Position numbers and translations under genes: made by a program. Shown here piece by piece: positions 1 through 7,998 of a stretch of 61,504 bases of DNA (position 1 is its first letter; each line of letters begins with the position of its first letter). The stretch spans positions 1 to 61,504 of the forward strand of contig NZ_JAKUHT010000019.1 of NCBI RefSeq assembly GCF_022436705.1. Reading direction: 5' to 3'. Origin of the DNA: Nocardioides sp. CFH 31398. Lineage in GTDB: Bacteria; Actinomycetota; Actinomycetes; Propionibacteriales; Nocardioidaceae. The notes beneath the pieces were generated by a model that was given only the letters and a program-made list of their open reading frames with translations, was not told where the DNA came from and did no database searches.

Positions 1-1262
1 CAGCGGTTGCGCCCCGGCGGGGGCACGTGGCCGTCGGGCCCCCCCGGGGGGCCCCCCGCGGGGGCGATCGACGGGTCCGGCTCGTTGAGCGGGACCTCCT
101 TCCCGGCGCCCTTGCGGTTCAGCAGGATCAGCAGCGTCACCGCCAGGAACGGCATGAAGAAGGCGCCGAGCACGCCGTACGCGAGGATCAGGCCGACGGG
201 CTGGCCGAGCAGCAGGAGCAGCATCGGCGGGAAGGTCAGCCAGAGCAGGTAGAGCCGGAAGTACTTCCCGCCGGTGCGGGTGTCGGGGTGACCCGAGCGC
301 AGGCCGCGCAGGTTGCCGATGAAGTCGGCGAACATCAGGCTGACGCCGCTCCACACGCCGATCAGCGAGCTGAACGACGCGGCGAAGAACCCGACCAGGA
401 ACACGACGCCGTACACCTCGCCGTACCGCTCGGTGAGGACGTCGCCGATCTGGATGAGCCCCTGGTCACCGGTGTCGATGGCGATGCCGGCGGAGTACAG
501 CAGCTCCGCGCCGACGACCAGCATGGCGACGACGAAGAGGCCGGTCATCGCGTACGCCGCCCCGTTGTCGAGACGCATGATCCGCATGAACCGCGGGGTC
601 GACCAGCCCTTCTCACGCAGCCAGTAGCCGTACGCCGCCAGCGTGATCGTGCCGCCGACGCCGCCCATGACGGTGAGGGCGTAGACGATGGAGCCGTCCG
701 GCAGGGTCGGCACGAGGCCGGTGAGCACCTCGCCGAGGTTCGGCAGCGTCAGGATCGCGGCGCCCATGACGGCGACGAACATGATCCCGATCAGGGCCGC
801 CATGATCTTCTCGAACGAGTGGTAGGTCCCGAACCACACCATCGCCAGCCCCAGCAGACCGGTGACGACGGCGACGGCGCTGAGGTTCAGCGACGGGAAC
901 AGCGCGACCACCGGCAGCGCGGACGACGACATCGCTGTCGCGCCGTACACGAAGCCCCAGATCATGATGTACGGCGCGAAGTAGAACGTCGTCCACCTCC
1001 CGAGGCTGCGCCAGCCCTCGAAGATCGTGCGCCCGGTCGCCAGCGAGTAGCGGCCCGCGCCCTCCACGAGGACGACCTTGATCACCGAGCCGAGGACCGC
1101 GACCCACAGCAGCGCGTAGCCGTACATCGACCCCGCCACCGCGGTCGCGACCAGGTCGGCCGCGCCCACGCCGGTCGCGGCGACGACCAGGCCGGGCCCG
1201 ACCACCTTCCAGCGCGGCGGCGCCTCCTCGACGGTGCCGTCGTTCCTGTCGGTGCTGGCCAT
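1..1262 (-). CDS. Nramp-family-like membrane transporter, 3' end cut off by the window
   Basis: The reverse frame opens with ATG at 1262 (MASTDRNDGTVEE, then PRWKVVGPGLVVAATGVG) and stays open to position 1, so the C-terminal end is missing. About 420 residues are visible, forming roughly eleven hydrophobic segments, close to the usual size of the family. The GPGLxVAATGVGAADL start and the GTYHSFEK segment resemble Nramp-related proteins. The canonical metal-binding DPGN of helix 1 is replaced by an ATGVGAADL stretch, and I see no MPH motif in the helix 6 region (GGVGGTITLAAYGYW). Membrane transport is a sound call. Mn/Fe specificity is not, and the substrate is unknown. It is the upstream-most reverse gene and has no clear operon partner here. 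Confidence 0.8.
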   Translation of the reverse strand, partial: MASTDRNDGTVEEAPPRWKVVGPGLVVAATGVGAADLVATAVAGSMYGYALLWVAVLGSVIKVVLVEGAGRYSLATGRTIFEGWRSLGRWTTFYFAPYIMIWGFVYGATAMSSSALPVVALFPSLNLSAVAVVTGLLGLAMVWFGTYHSFEKIMAALIGIMFVAVMGAAILTLPNLGEVLTGLVPTLPDGSIVYALTVMGGVGGTITLAAYGYWLREKGWSTPRFMRIMRLDNGAAYAMTGLFVVAMLVVGAELLYSAGIAIDTGDQGLIQIGDVLTERYGEVYGVVFLVGFFAASFSSLIGVWSGVSLMFADFIGNLRGLRSGHPDTRTGGKYFRLYLLWLTFPPMLLLLLGQPVGLILAYGVLGAFFMPFLAVTLLILLNRKGAGKEVPLNEPDPSIAPAGGPPGGPDGHVPPPGRNR

Positions 1263-1335
1263 GGGGACGCCTCCCGATCGGCGGTACGGATGGCGCCCCA
1301 CTATGTCAGCGCCCCCGCCTCAGCGGCGCGAGCGA

Positions 1336-1411
1336 GCACGGAGGACAGGAGAGATCCTCGAGATCAGGCGCAGGTGCGGCATCTGCGCCGCATCTCTCCT
1401 GTCCTCCGTGC
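1336..1411. repeat. Perfect 20-bp inverted repeat with an inner hairpin
   Basis: A 20-bp arm at 1336-1355 (GCACGGAGGACAGGAGAGAT) is repeated in perfect inverse at 1392-1411. Inside lies a second 7-bp stem, GGCGCAG 1367-1373 with CTGCGCC 1383-1389. The element sits between the Nramp-like start and the AbiEi-like gene and covers that gene's last codons and stop. It could act as a terminator or be a small dispersed palindrome. There is no T-tract. Confidence 0.8.
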
Positions 1412-2233
1412 ACTGTCGACGCAGGCGCGCACCCAGTCCGGCCTGGCTGTGACGTGGTGGTGGCCGAAGCGGAGCACGGTGAGCGGGACGACCGCCATGC
1501 ACGTGTACCTCTCGAGGTCGAGGGCGAACTGCTCCGGGTTGCCGTGGTACAGCCAGCCCTCCGCCTCGACGACGATGCCGAGACGCTCGTCGAACAGGTC
1601 CGGGTGCACGGTCATCCCGTCGACGGTCAGCTCGACCTGAGGCCGCAGGTCGAGCCCCGGGAGGTCGAGGAGGAGGGCCCGCAGGGCGGACTCCAGGGGG
1701 CTCATCGACAGGCCGCTGGCCGCTCGGGCGAGCCGACGAGCTGCCGGGGAGCCGGGCCCGCGCACCTGGTCGGCCGCGTGGCGGAGCTCGTCGGGGTCGA
1801 CCACGCCGAGACGCAGGGCGGAGTCCGCGACCGTCAACGACTCGACGGCCGGCAACCGGACCAGGCAGTCGAGGACCGTGCGCAGGGGCGAGGTCACGGT
1901 GCCCTCGACGTCCGCCCACATCAGATTCACGCCCCGTCGCCGGCGTGCGTCGACCCGACGCTTGGGCGGCACCGCGATCCACGGGCGGTCGGGTGGGTTC
2001 AGCACGGGCCACCCGTGCTCGACCGCCGCCGACAGGCAGCCGATGGTCCCCGACAGCAGCACCTGCTTCCGGTGCGTCTCGCTGATGCTGGGCAGGCCGT
2101 AGCGGCCGTGACCGAGGTCGTCGAGGGCGCCGGACGACACGGCCTCCCGCAGCGCCCTACGCCCGACCCTGCCGCGGAGCTGGTCGGCACGTGCCGTGCC
2201 TCCGAGGAAGGCGACGATCTCGGCCGGGGTCAC
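1364..2233 (-). CDS. AbiEi-like / DUF559-type PD-(D/E)XK-fold protein
   Basis: A 289-residue protein with a winged-helix-like N-terminus (VTPAEIVAFLGG, then RADQLRGRVGRRALREAV) and a C-terminal nuclease-like core, HPDLFDERLGIVVEAEGW followed by LYH. The D-x8-ExE arrangement recalls DUF559/Vsr-type PD-(D/E)XK folds. Many actinobacterial proteins of this shape are annotated as type IV toxin-antitoxin AbiEi-family. The reading frame runs on upstream into the monooxygenase gene, so I chose the GTG at 2233, just before the first conserved-looking residues; it lacks a good RBS, so the start is uncertain. The last codons lie inside a perfect inverted repeat. A paralogue lies at 44723-45727. No partner toxin gene is adjacent, so an antitoxin role is not supported. 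Function unknown. Confidence 0.65.
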   Translation of the reverse strand: MTPAEIVAFLGGTARADQLRGRVGRRALREAVSSGALDDLGHGRYGLPSISETHRKQVLLSGTIGCLSAAVEHGWPVLNPPDRPWIAVPPKRRVDARRRRGVNLMWADVEGTVTSPLRTVLDCLVRLPAVESLTVADSALRLGVVDPDELRHAADQVRGPGSPAARRLARAASGLSMSPLESALRALLLDLPGLDLRPQVELTVDGMTVHPDLFDERLGIVVEAEGWLYHGNPEQFALDLERYTCMAVVPLTVLRFGHHHVTARPDWVRACVDSARRTGEMRRRCRTCA

Positions 2234-2291
2234 CCGACCAGGGTCGCTGTCGGGCGCCGACTGCGTCGGCGCCTCTCCACAGGCCGGCGCG

Positions 2292-3353
2292 TCAGCGCAG
2301 GCGCGGCAGCAGCAGGCGGCCGATGCGCTCGACCTCCCGCTCGTACGGCGTGTCCGAGAGGATGAAGTGGGTGATGCCGAGGTCGCCGTACCGGCCGAGG
2401 GCCTTCGCGACGTCCTCGGCGGATCCGACGAGCCAGGTGCTGCCGGCGCCGCCGCCGCCGTGGCGGGCGGGGGCGACGTACAGGCACTCGTCGAGGACGT
2501 CGCCGCGGGCGGCGAGGTCGACGAGGCGCTGCTGGCCGTGGGCCTGGTCGCGGCGCGGATCGCGGGCGAACTCCGCGGGACCCTTCGCCATCCGCTCCAC
2601 GCGGGACTCGGCCTCGGCCCAGGCCTCCTCGCGGGTCTCGCGGACGACGGTGGTGATGCGCAGCCCGAACTGCAGCGGCGGCAGGTCCCGCTCGAGCTCG
2701 GCCTCGAGGCGGCGGAGGTTCGCCACCCGCTCGGCCACGCCGTCCAGCGGCTCGCCCCAGAACAGCTGGACGTCGGCCTCGGTCGCGCCCACGCGGGCGG
2801 CGGCGTCCGAGGCGCCACCGAAGTACAGGCGCGGGTGCGGGCGTCCCTCCCGGACGACGGGCCGCATCGCGGTGGTGGCGCCCTCGGTCCGGTAGTGCTC
2901 CCCGGTGTGGGTGACCGACTCCTCGGTCCACAGCCGCCGGACCAGGCGCATGAACTCCTTGGTGCGCCCGTAGCGCTGGGCCTGGTCGCCCTCGTCGTCG
3001 CCGTACTCGGCCTGGTGGTCCTGGCCCGACACGACGTTGACGAGCACCCGGCCGCCGGACAGGTGGTCCAGCGTCGCCGCCGATGCCGCGAAGTGGGCGG
3101 GCTGCCAGTAGCCGGGCCGGATCGCGATCAGCGGCTGGAAGGTGGTGGTCGCCGCCGCGAGCGCCGTGCCGACCGTGAACGTGTCCGGACGACGCCAGCC
3201 GGTGCCGATGAGCGCACCGCCCCACCCGGCGTCCTCGACGCCCCGCGCGAGCTTCGCGAGGCGCGGCAGGCTGTTGTGCCCCTCGACGGTGTCGTCACCG
3301 CGGTGGCCGGCCTCGGCCTCGTTCGGGATGTACCAGAGCACCTCGTCGACCAC
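2292..3353 (-). CDS. LLM-class flavin-dependent monooxygenase, SsuD-like
   Basis: A 353-residue luciferase-like (F420/FMN) TIM-barrel oxidoreductase. EVLWYIPNEAE at the N-terminus, AIRPGYWQPAHFAASAATLD, LSGGRVLVNVVSGQD and LYFGGASDAA match the alkanesulfonate monooxygenase (SsuD) subgroup, which uses FMNH2 and O2 to cleave C-S bonds. The start is GTG at 3353, with GGAAGG (3360-3365) six bases upstream. The upstream region is unusually AT-rich (TTAATCGTACTAA at 3373-3385) and may hold promoter or operator sites. No ssuABC transporter or flavin reductase is adjacent, so the sulfonate substrate is a family-based guess. It could equally act on another small substrate. Confidence 0.85.
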   Translation of the reverse strand: MVDEVLWYIPNEAEAGHRGDDTVEGHNSLPRLAKLARGVEDAGWGGALIGTGWRRPDTFTVGTALAAATTTFQPLIAIRPGYWQPAHFAASAATLDHLSGGRVLVNVVSGQDHQAEYGDDEGDQAQRYGRTKEFMRLVRRLWTEESVTHTGEHYRTEGATTAMRPVVREGRPHPRLYFGGASDAAARVGATEADVQLFWGEPLDGVAERVANLRRLEAELERDLPPLQFGLRITTVVRETREEAWAEAESRVERMAKGPAEFARDPRRDQAHGQQRLVDLAARGDVLDECLYVAPARHGGGGAGSTWLVGSAEDVAKALGRYGDLGITHFILSDTPYEREVERIGRLLLPRLR

Positions 3354-3513
3354 GGGCTGCCTTCCGTCGGAATTAATCGTACTAACCCACTACGGTAACT
3401 AGGTCGACGGACGGCGTCGAACCGACCCGCCGACCGGTCCCTGAAGGTGGGAGCGACCACAGAGGTCCGCCCGGACTTGGGACCCCGCCCGTTCCTCCCG
3501 CATCCTTGGAGGC

Positions 3514-4413
3514 ATGAGCACCGAGACCGGCACCGAGACCAGCACCTCCCGCGTCAAGCGAGGCCTCGCCGAGATGCTCAAGGGCGGCGTGATCATGGAC
3601 GTCGTCACCCCCGAGCAGGCGAAGGTCGCCGAGGACGCCGGCGCCGTGGCCGTCATGGCCCTCGAGCGCGTGCCCGCCGACATCCGCGCCCAGGGCGGCG
3701 TCGTCCGCATGAGCGACCCGGACATGATCGAGGGCATCATCGAGGCCGTCTCGATCCCGGTCATGGCGAAGGCGCGCATCGGCCACTTCGTCGAGGCCCA
3801 GGTGCTGCAGAGCCTCGGGGTGGACTACATCGACGAGTCGGAGGTCCTGACCCCGGCCGACTACGCCCACCACATCGACAAGGCCGGCTTCCGGGTGCCG
3901 TTCGTCTGCGGCGCCACCGACCTCGGCGAGGCGCTGCGCCGCCTGAGCGAGGGCGCGGCGATGATCCGGTCGAAGGGCGAGGCCGGCACCGGTGACGTCT
4001 CCAACGCGACCACCCACATGCGGACCATCCGCTCCCAGATCGCGCGCCTCTCCGCCACCCCGGCCGAGGAGCTGCACGTGGCCGCGAAGGAGCTCGGTGC
4101 GCCGTACGACCTCGTCGCCGAGGTCGCCCGCACCGGCAAGCTCCCCGTCGTCCTGTTCACCGCCGGCGGCATCGCGACCCCGGCCGACGCGGCGATGATG
4201 ATGCAGCTCGGCGCGGACGGCGTGTTCGTGGGCTCCGGCATCTTCCGCTCCGGCGACCCCGTCGCCCGCGCGGCCGCGATCGTGCAGGCCACCACGTTCC
4301 ACGACGACCCCGACGTCATCGCGAAGGTCTCGCGCGGCCTCGGCGAGGCCATGGTCGGCATCAACGTCGACGAGATCCCGGTCTCGCACCGCCTCGCCGA
4401 CCGCGGCTGGTGA
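3514..4413 (+). CDS. pdxS: Pyridoxal 5'-phosphate synthase lyase subunit PdxS
   Basis: A 299-residue (beta/alpha)8 barrel that builds PLP from ribose 5-phosphate, glyceraldehyde 3-phosphate and ammonia supplied by Pdx[50 protein letters not shown] (K86, the first Schiff-base lysine) and [10 protein letters not shown] (K154, the second) are textbook PdxS. Length is normal. The ATG is preceded by GGAGG. pdxT follows after 7 bp in the usual order, so the two form one operon and a cytosolic PdxST complex. Confidence 0.98.
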   Translation: MSTETGTETSTSRVKRGLAEMLKGGVIMDVVTPEQAKVAEDAGAVAVMALERVPADIRAQGGVVRMSDPDMIEGIIEAVSIPVMAKARIGHFVEAQVLQSLGVDYIDESEVLTPADYAHHIDKAGFRVPFVCGATDLGEALRRLSEGAAMIRSKGEAGTGDVSNATTHMRTIRSQIARLSATPAEELHVAAKELGAPYDLVAEVARTGKLPVVLFTAGGIATPADAAMMMQLGADGVFVGSGIFRSGDPVARAAAIVQATTFHDDPDVIAKVSRGLGEAMVGINVDEIPVSHRLADRGW

Positions 4414-4420
4414 CCTCCTG

Positions 4421-5056
4421 GTGAGCCAGGACGCCCCGCTCGTCGGCGTCCTCGCCCTGCAGGGGGCCGTCGCCGAGCACGTCGCCGCACTGACCGCGAG
4501 CGGCGCCCGCACCCGCACCGTGCGGCGGCCCGCGGAGCTCGACGGCCTCGACGGACTCGTCCTGCCCGGCGGGGAGTCGACGGCCATGGACCTCCTGCTG
4601 CGCCGCGTCGGCCTCGACGAGCCGCTGCGCGCAGCGATCGCGGGCGGCCTGCCCGTCTACGGATCCTGCGCCGGGATGATCCTGCTCTCCGACCGACTCG
4701 TGGACGGCGCCCCGGGGCAGCGGACGCTCGGCGGGCTCGACGTCACCTGCCGCCGCAACGCCTTCGGTCGCCAGGTCGACTCCTTCGAGACCGACCTCGA
4801 CGTCGTCGGCCTCGCCGAGCCGGTGCACGCGGTCTTCATCCGCGCGCCCTGGGTCGAGAAGGCCGGCGGGGACGTCGACGTCCTCGCCGCCGTCGAGGTG
4901 GACGGCGAGCAGCGGCCCGTCCTGGTGAGGCAGGGCCGGCTCATGGCCTCGGCGTTCCACCCCGAGCTCACGGGCGACCACCGGCTGCACGGTCTGTTCC
5001 TCGACGTGGTGGCGGGGGCAGACTCCCGCCATGGCGTACGACGAAGCGCTGGCTGA
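4421..5056 (+). CDS. pdxT: Pyridoxal 5'-phosphate synthase glutaminase subunit PdxT
   Basis: A 211-residue class I glutamine amidotransferase that hydrolyses glutamine and channels ammonia to Pdx[25 protein letters not shown], the nucleophile elbow YGSCAGM (C83) and FHPELTGD (H180, E182) give the full catalytic triad. The start is GTG, 7 bp after pdxS. The 3' end overlaps the following TfoX-like gene by 26 bp, so the C-terminal residues after about 200 ([12 protein letters not shown]) are probably unstructured. Confidence 0.97.
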   Translation: MSQDAPLVGVLALQGAVAEHVAALTASGARTRTVRRPAELDGLDGLVLPGGESTAMDLLLRRVGLDEPLRAAIAGGLPVYGSCAGMILLSDRLVDGAPGQRTLGGLDVTCRRNAFGRQVDSFETDLDVVGLAEPVHAVFIRAPWVEKAGGDVDVLAAVEVDGEQRPVLVRQGRLMASAFHPELTGDHRLHGLFLDVVAGADSRHGVRRSAG

Positions 5057-5363
5057 CCGGGTCCGCGTCCTGCTCCCCGGCGCGCGCGAGCGCTCGATGT
5101 TCGGCGGCCTGGGGTTCCTCCTGGACGGCGGCCACATGGCCGTCTGCGTCTCGGGGCGTGGCACCGGGCTGCTCGTGCGCGTCGAGCGCGAGGACGCCGA
5201 CGTGCTCGCCGCGATCGAGGGCGTCGAGCCGATGGAGATGGCCGGTCGGACGTCGCGGACGTGGATGGTCGTCGCCCCGGGTCTGCTGGCGGACGACGAC
5301 GACCTCGAGGCGTGGGTGCGCCGCGGCGAGTCCGTCGCCGCGGCGCTCCCGCCCAAGACCTGA
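5031..5363 (+). CDS. TfoX/Sxy N-terminal-domain protein
   Basis: A 110-residue single-domain protein. [21 protein letters not shown] is the signature of the TfoX N-terminal domain. In proteobacteria TfoX/Sxy controls competence genes with CRP, but stand-alone actinobacterial members have no assigned role, and the C-terminal TfoX domain is absent. It overlaps the end of pdxT by 26 bp in another frame, which implies translational coupling. A G-rich RBS lies just before ATG 5031. It ends 24 bp before the convergent scoB stop. Confidence 0.85.
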   Translation: MAYDEALADRVRVLLPGARERSMFGGLGFLLDGGHMAVCVSGRGTGLLVRVEREDADVLAAIEGVEPMEMAGRTSRTWMVVAPGLLADDDDLEAWVRRGESVAAALPPKT

Positions 5364-5387
5364 GGAGGGACCTGCTTCCCGAGGGCG

Positions 5388-6056
5388 TCAGACCAGCTCG
5401 ACGCCCGTCGCCTCGCGGATCTGCTCCTCGCTGACCCCGTCGGCCAGCTCGACGAGCCTGAGCGCGCGGTCGCCCGTCGTCCCCGACGGGGCGACCTCGC
5501 CGGTCGCCGGGTCGATGACGTCGATAACGCCGAGGTCGGTGATGATCCGCTGCACGACGCGCTTGCCGGTGAACGGCAGCATGCACTCGCCGACGATCTT
5601 GTGGGAGCCGTCCTTCGCGGTGTGCTCCATCAGGACGATGACCCGCTTGGCACCGTGGACGAGGTCCATCGCGCCGCCCATGCCCTTGACCATCTTGCCG
5701 GGGATCATCCAGTTGGCGATGTCGCCGGCCGCCGAGACCTGCATCGCGCCGAGGATCGCGGCGTCGATCTTGCCGCCGCGGATCATCCCGAACGACGTGG
5801 CGGAGTCGAAGAACGACGCGCCGTCGCGCAGGGTGACCGTCTCCTTGCCGGCGTTGATGAGGTCGGGGTCCTCGTCGCCGTCGTACGGGTAGGGGCCGAC
5901 GCCGAGGATCCCGTTCTCCGACTGCAGCACCAGCTCGACGCCGTCCGGCACGTGGTTCGGCACGAGCGTCGGCAGGCCGATGCCGAGGTTCACGTAGGAG
6001 CCGTCGGTGAGCTCGGACGCCGCCCGCGCGGCCATCTGGTCCCTGTCCCACGCCAT
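5388..6056 (-). CDS. scoB: 3-oxoacid CoA-transferase subunit B
   Basis: A 222-residue beta subunit of a succinyl-CoA:3-ketoacid (SCOT-type) CoA-transferase. [17 protein letters not shown] and [11 protein letters not shown] carry the catalytic glutamate (E47) that forms the glutamyl-CoA thioester; [11 protein letters not shown] is also typical. It starts one base after the stop of scoA (TGA-C-ATG), so both subunits are co-translated. The likely reaction is acetoacetate + succinyl-CoA to acetoacetyl-CoA + succinate. A 3-oxoadipate CoA-transferase is the main alternative and cannot be excluded by eye. Confidence 0.93.
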   Translation of the reverse strand: MAWDRDQMAARAASELTDGSYVNLGIGLPTLVPNHVPDGVELVLQSENGILGVGPYPYDGDEDPDLINAGKETVTLRDGASFFDSATSFGMIRGGKIDAAILGAMQVSAAGDIANWMIPGKMVKGMGGAMDLVHGAKRVIVLMEHTAKDGSHKIVGECMLPFTGKRVVQRIITDLGVIDVIDPATGEVAPSGTTGDRALRLVELADGVSEEQIREATGVELV

Positions 6057-6057
6057 G

Positions 6058-6840
6058 TCAGGCCCCCTCTCCGCGCTCGCGCACGGTCTTCTTCTCGATC
6101 CGCTTGTCGGCGGCCTGCTCGGGCGTGAGCGCGACGACGCGCTGCACGTAGACGCCCGGGGTGTGGATGCTGTTGGGGTCGAGCTCGCCGGGCTCGACGA
6201 GCTCCTCGACCTCGGCGATGGTCGTCCGCCCGCACATCGCGGCGAGCGGGTTGAAGTTCTGCGCGGAGTCGCGGTAGACGAGGTTGCCGTGGCGGTCGCC
6301 CCGCCAGGCGCGCACGAGGCCGAAGTCGGCGACGATCGCCTCCTCGAGCACGTACTGCTTGTCGCCCTCGGCGGTCGCGAAGACGCGGACCTCCTTCGGC
6401 GGCGAGGCGACGACGACGGCGCCGTCGGCGTCGTACCGCCAGGGCAGGCCGCCCTCGGCGATCTGGGTGCCGACGCCGGTGGCGGTGTAGAAGGCCGGGA
6501 TGCCGGAGCCGCCGGCGCGCATCCGCTCGGCGAGCGTGCCCTGCGGGGTGAGCTCGACCTCGAGCTCACCGGAGAGGTACTGGCGGGCGAACTCCTTGTT
6601 CTCCCCGACGTACGAGCTGATCATGCGGCGCAGCCGGCCCTGCATGAGCAGGCGGCCGAGGCCCCACTCGTCGACCCCGCAGTTGTTCGACACCGCCTCG
6701 AGGTCGTCCGCGCCCTGCTCCAGCAGCGCCTCGATCAGCACCGACGGCACACCGCACAGCCCGAACCCACCGACCGCCAGCCGCGACCCGGAGCCGATGT
6801 CGGCCACGGCCTCGGCGGCGCTCGCCACCAGCTTGTCCAC
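6058..6840 (-). CDS. scoA: 3-oxoacid CoA-transferase subunit A
   Basis: A 260-residue alpha subunit. [19 protein letters not shown] contains the CoA-binding glycine-rich loop; [14 protein letters not shown] and [14 protein letters not shown] are family hallmarks. The frame is open 48 bp further upstream (GTG 6888), but GTG 6840 is preceded by GGGAGG at proper spacing and begins [12 protein letters not shown], so I chose it. It forms an operon with scoB and is divergent from the IclR gene, a common arrangement in which the IclR protein controls the CoA-transferase. Confidence 0.93.
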   Translation of the reverse strand: MDKLVASAAEAVADIGSGSRLAVGGFGLCGVPSVLIEALLEQGADDLEAVSNNCGVDEWGLGRLLMQGRLRRMISSYVGENKEFARQYLSGELEVELTPQGTLAERMRAGGSGIPAFYTATGVGTQIAEGGLPWRYDADGAVVVASPPKEVRVFATAEGDKQYVLEEAIVADFGLVRAWRGDRHGNLVYRDSAQNFNPLAAMCGRTTIAEVEELVEPGELDPNSIHTPGVYVQRVVALTPEQAADKRIEKKTVRERGEGA

Positions 6841-6966
6841 GCTCGTCCTCCCTCTCGTCTCGTGTGCCCCGAGCGTGGTCCACGTCACCGACGGCGGTCA
6901 ACGAGACCGTGTGCGACCTTCCGGTCGGCGGACCCCGGCGGACGCGGACGTCCGCTCAACGGACGC

Positions 6967-6972
6967 TAGTGT
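6967..6972 (+). promoter_or_regulatory. Probable -10 element of a leaderless IclR transcript
   Basis: TAGTGT ends seven bases before GTG 6980, the spacing expected when transcription starts at the first base of the start codon. No Shine-Dalgarno sequence precedes the gene. This is inferred from spacing only. Confidence 0.45.
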
Positions 6973-6979
6973 CGTGGCC

Positions 6980-7735
6980 GTGGACTCTCCCGCGCACGTC
7001 GTCGGTCGCACCGCCGGCCTGCTCCGTGCGCTGGCGAGCGGCGAGCCCGACGGCCTCACCACGACGCAGGCCGGGCTCGCCGGCGACCTCCCCCGCCCGA
7101 CCGCCCACCGGTTGCTCGGCGACCTCGCTGCGGAGGGTCTCGTCGAGCGTGGGGACGACGGCCGCTGGCGACTCGGCCCCGAGCTCTGGCTGCTGGGGCG
7201 CGCCGCAGCCCGCCGGTACGACGTCGTCGGCCTCGCGCGGCCCGCCCTCGCGCGCTTGGCGGAGGCGACGGGCGAGAGCGCGTTCCTGTCCGCCCGCCGC
7301 GGGGAGGAGACCGTGTGCCTCGCCCAGCAGGACGGGAGCTTCCCCATCCGCAGCCACGTCCTGCACGAGGGCATCCGCTTCCCGCTCGGGGTGGCGTCGG
7401 CGGGGCTCGTGATCCTCGCCCACCTCCCGGCGCAGCAGCGCTCGGCGTACCTCGACGGCGTCGACCTCTCCGTGGAGTTCGGCGCCGCCCACGACCGGGC
7501 GGGCGTGGAGAAGCGGGTCCGCGCCGCCCGCCGTGCCGGGTACGCCGTCAACCCCGGCCTGCTCGTCGAGGGCAGCTGGGGCATGGGCGCGGCGGTGTTC
7601 GACGCGGACGGCTCCCCCGCCTGGGCGCTGTCGCTCACCGGCGTCGCCTCCCGCTTCGGCCCCGCCCGCCGCGCGACGTACGGCGATCTGCTGCTCCGCG
7701 AGGCCCACGACCTCACCCAGCGCCTGCGCCGCTGA
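6980..7735 (+). CDS. IclR-family transcriptional regulator
   Basis: A 251-residue regulator with an N-terminal winged helix-turn-helix (about residues 8-65: RTAGLLRALASGEPDGLT, then RPTAHRLLGDLAAEGLVE) and the C-terminal IclR effector domain (GVASAGLVILAHLP; VNPGLLVEGSWGMGAAVFD). Divergent from scoAB, with about 140 bp between the two starts, so it most likely regulates the CoA-transferase and itself. GTG 6974 is an alternative start two codons upstream. The effector is unknown; 3-oxoacids or their CoA esters are plausible. Confidence 0.93.
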   Translation: MDSPAHVVGRTAGLLRALASGEPDGLTTTQAGLAGDLPRPTAHRLLGDLAAEGLVERGDDGRWRLGPELWLLGRAAARRYDVVGLARPALARLAEATGESAFLSARRGEETVCLAQQDGSFPIRSHVLHEGIRFPLGVASAGLVILAHLPAQQRSAYLDGVDLSVEFGAAHDRAGVEKRVRAARRAGYAVNPGLLVEGSWGMGAAVFDADGSPAWALSLTGVASRFGPARRATYGDLLLREAHDLTQRLRR

Positions 7736-7773
7736 GCACCGCATCCGGCGACCGAGGTGCGGGCGCTCTCACC

Positions 7774-7928
7774 GCTGGTTGAGGTGCGAGCGCCCTCGCC
7801 GCTGGTTGAGGTGCGAGCGCAGCGAGCCTCGAAACCCGGCGAGACACCGACCATCCGGTCACCGGGTTTCGAGGCTCCTCGCCAGGGCTCGTCGCACCTC
7901 AACCGCCGGCGCTCGTCGCACCTCGACC
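7774..7928. repeat. Dispersed palindromic repeat, copy 1 (doubled ends)
   Basis: GCTGGTTGAGGTGCGAGCGC occurs at 7774 and again at 7801, followed by GAGCCTCGAAACCCGG. The inverse half reads CCGGGTTTCGAGGCTC, then two copies of GCTCGTCGCACCTC (7887 and 7911). It lies between the convergent IclR and ABC-transporter genes. Other copies: 22511-22623, 29711-29827 and 35528-35634. Confidence 0.9.
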
Positions 7929-7946
7929 TGCGTGCGACGGTGGAAC

Positions 7947-7988
7947 GCACCCCGGCCCCCGTGCGGGGGACGCCGGGGGCCGGGGTGC
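7947..7988. terminator. Strong GC hairpin, probable bidirectional terminator
   Basis: A perfect 15-bp stem, GCACCCCGGCCCCCG (7947-7961) with its inverse at 7974-7988 and a 12-base loop. It ends ten bases before the stop codon of the reverse-strand substrate-binding protein gene, so it suits termination of that operon and of the convergent IclR gene. No U-run. Confidence 0.7.
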
Positions 7989-7998
7989 GGTTCGGGGG

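Noticed and set aside
1364..2233. Type IV toxin-antitoxin pair
   Set aside because: No AbiEii-like nucleotidyltransferase toxin is adjacent to this gene or to its paralogue at 44723; only the AbiEi-like fold is visible.
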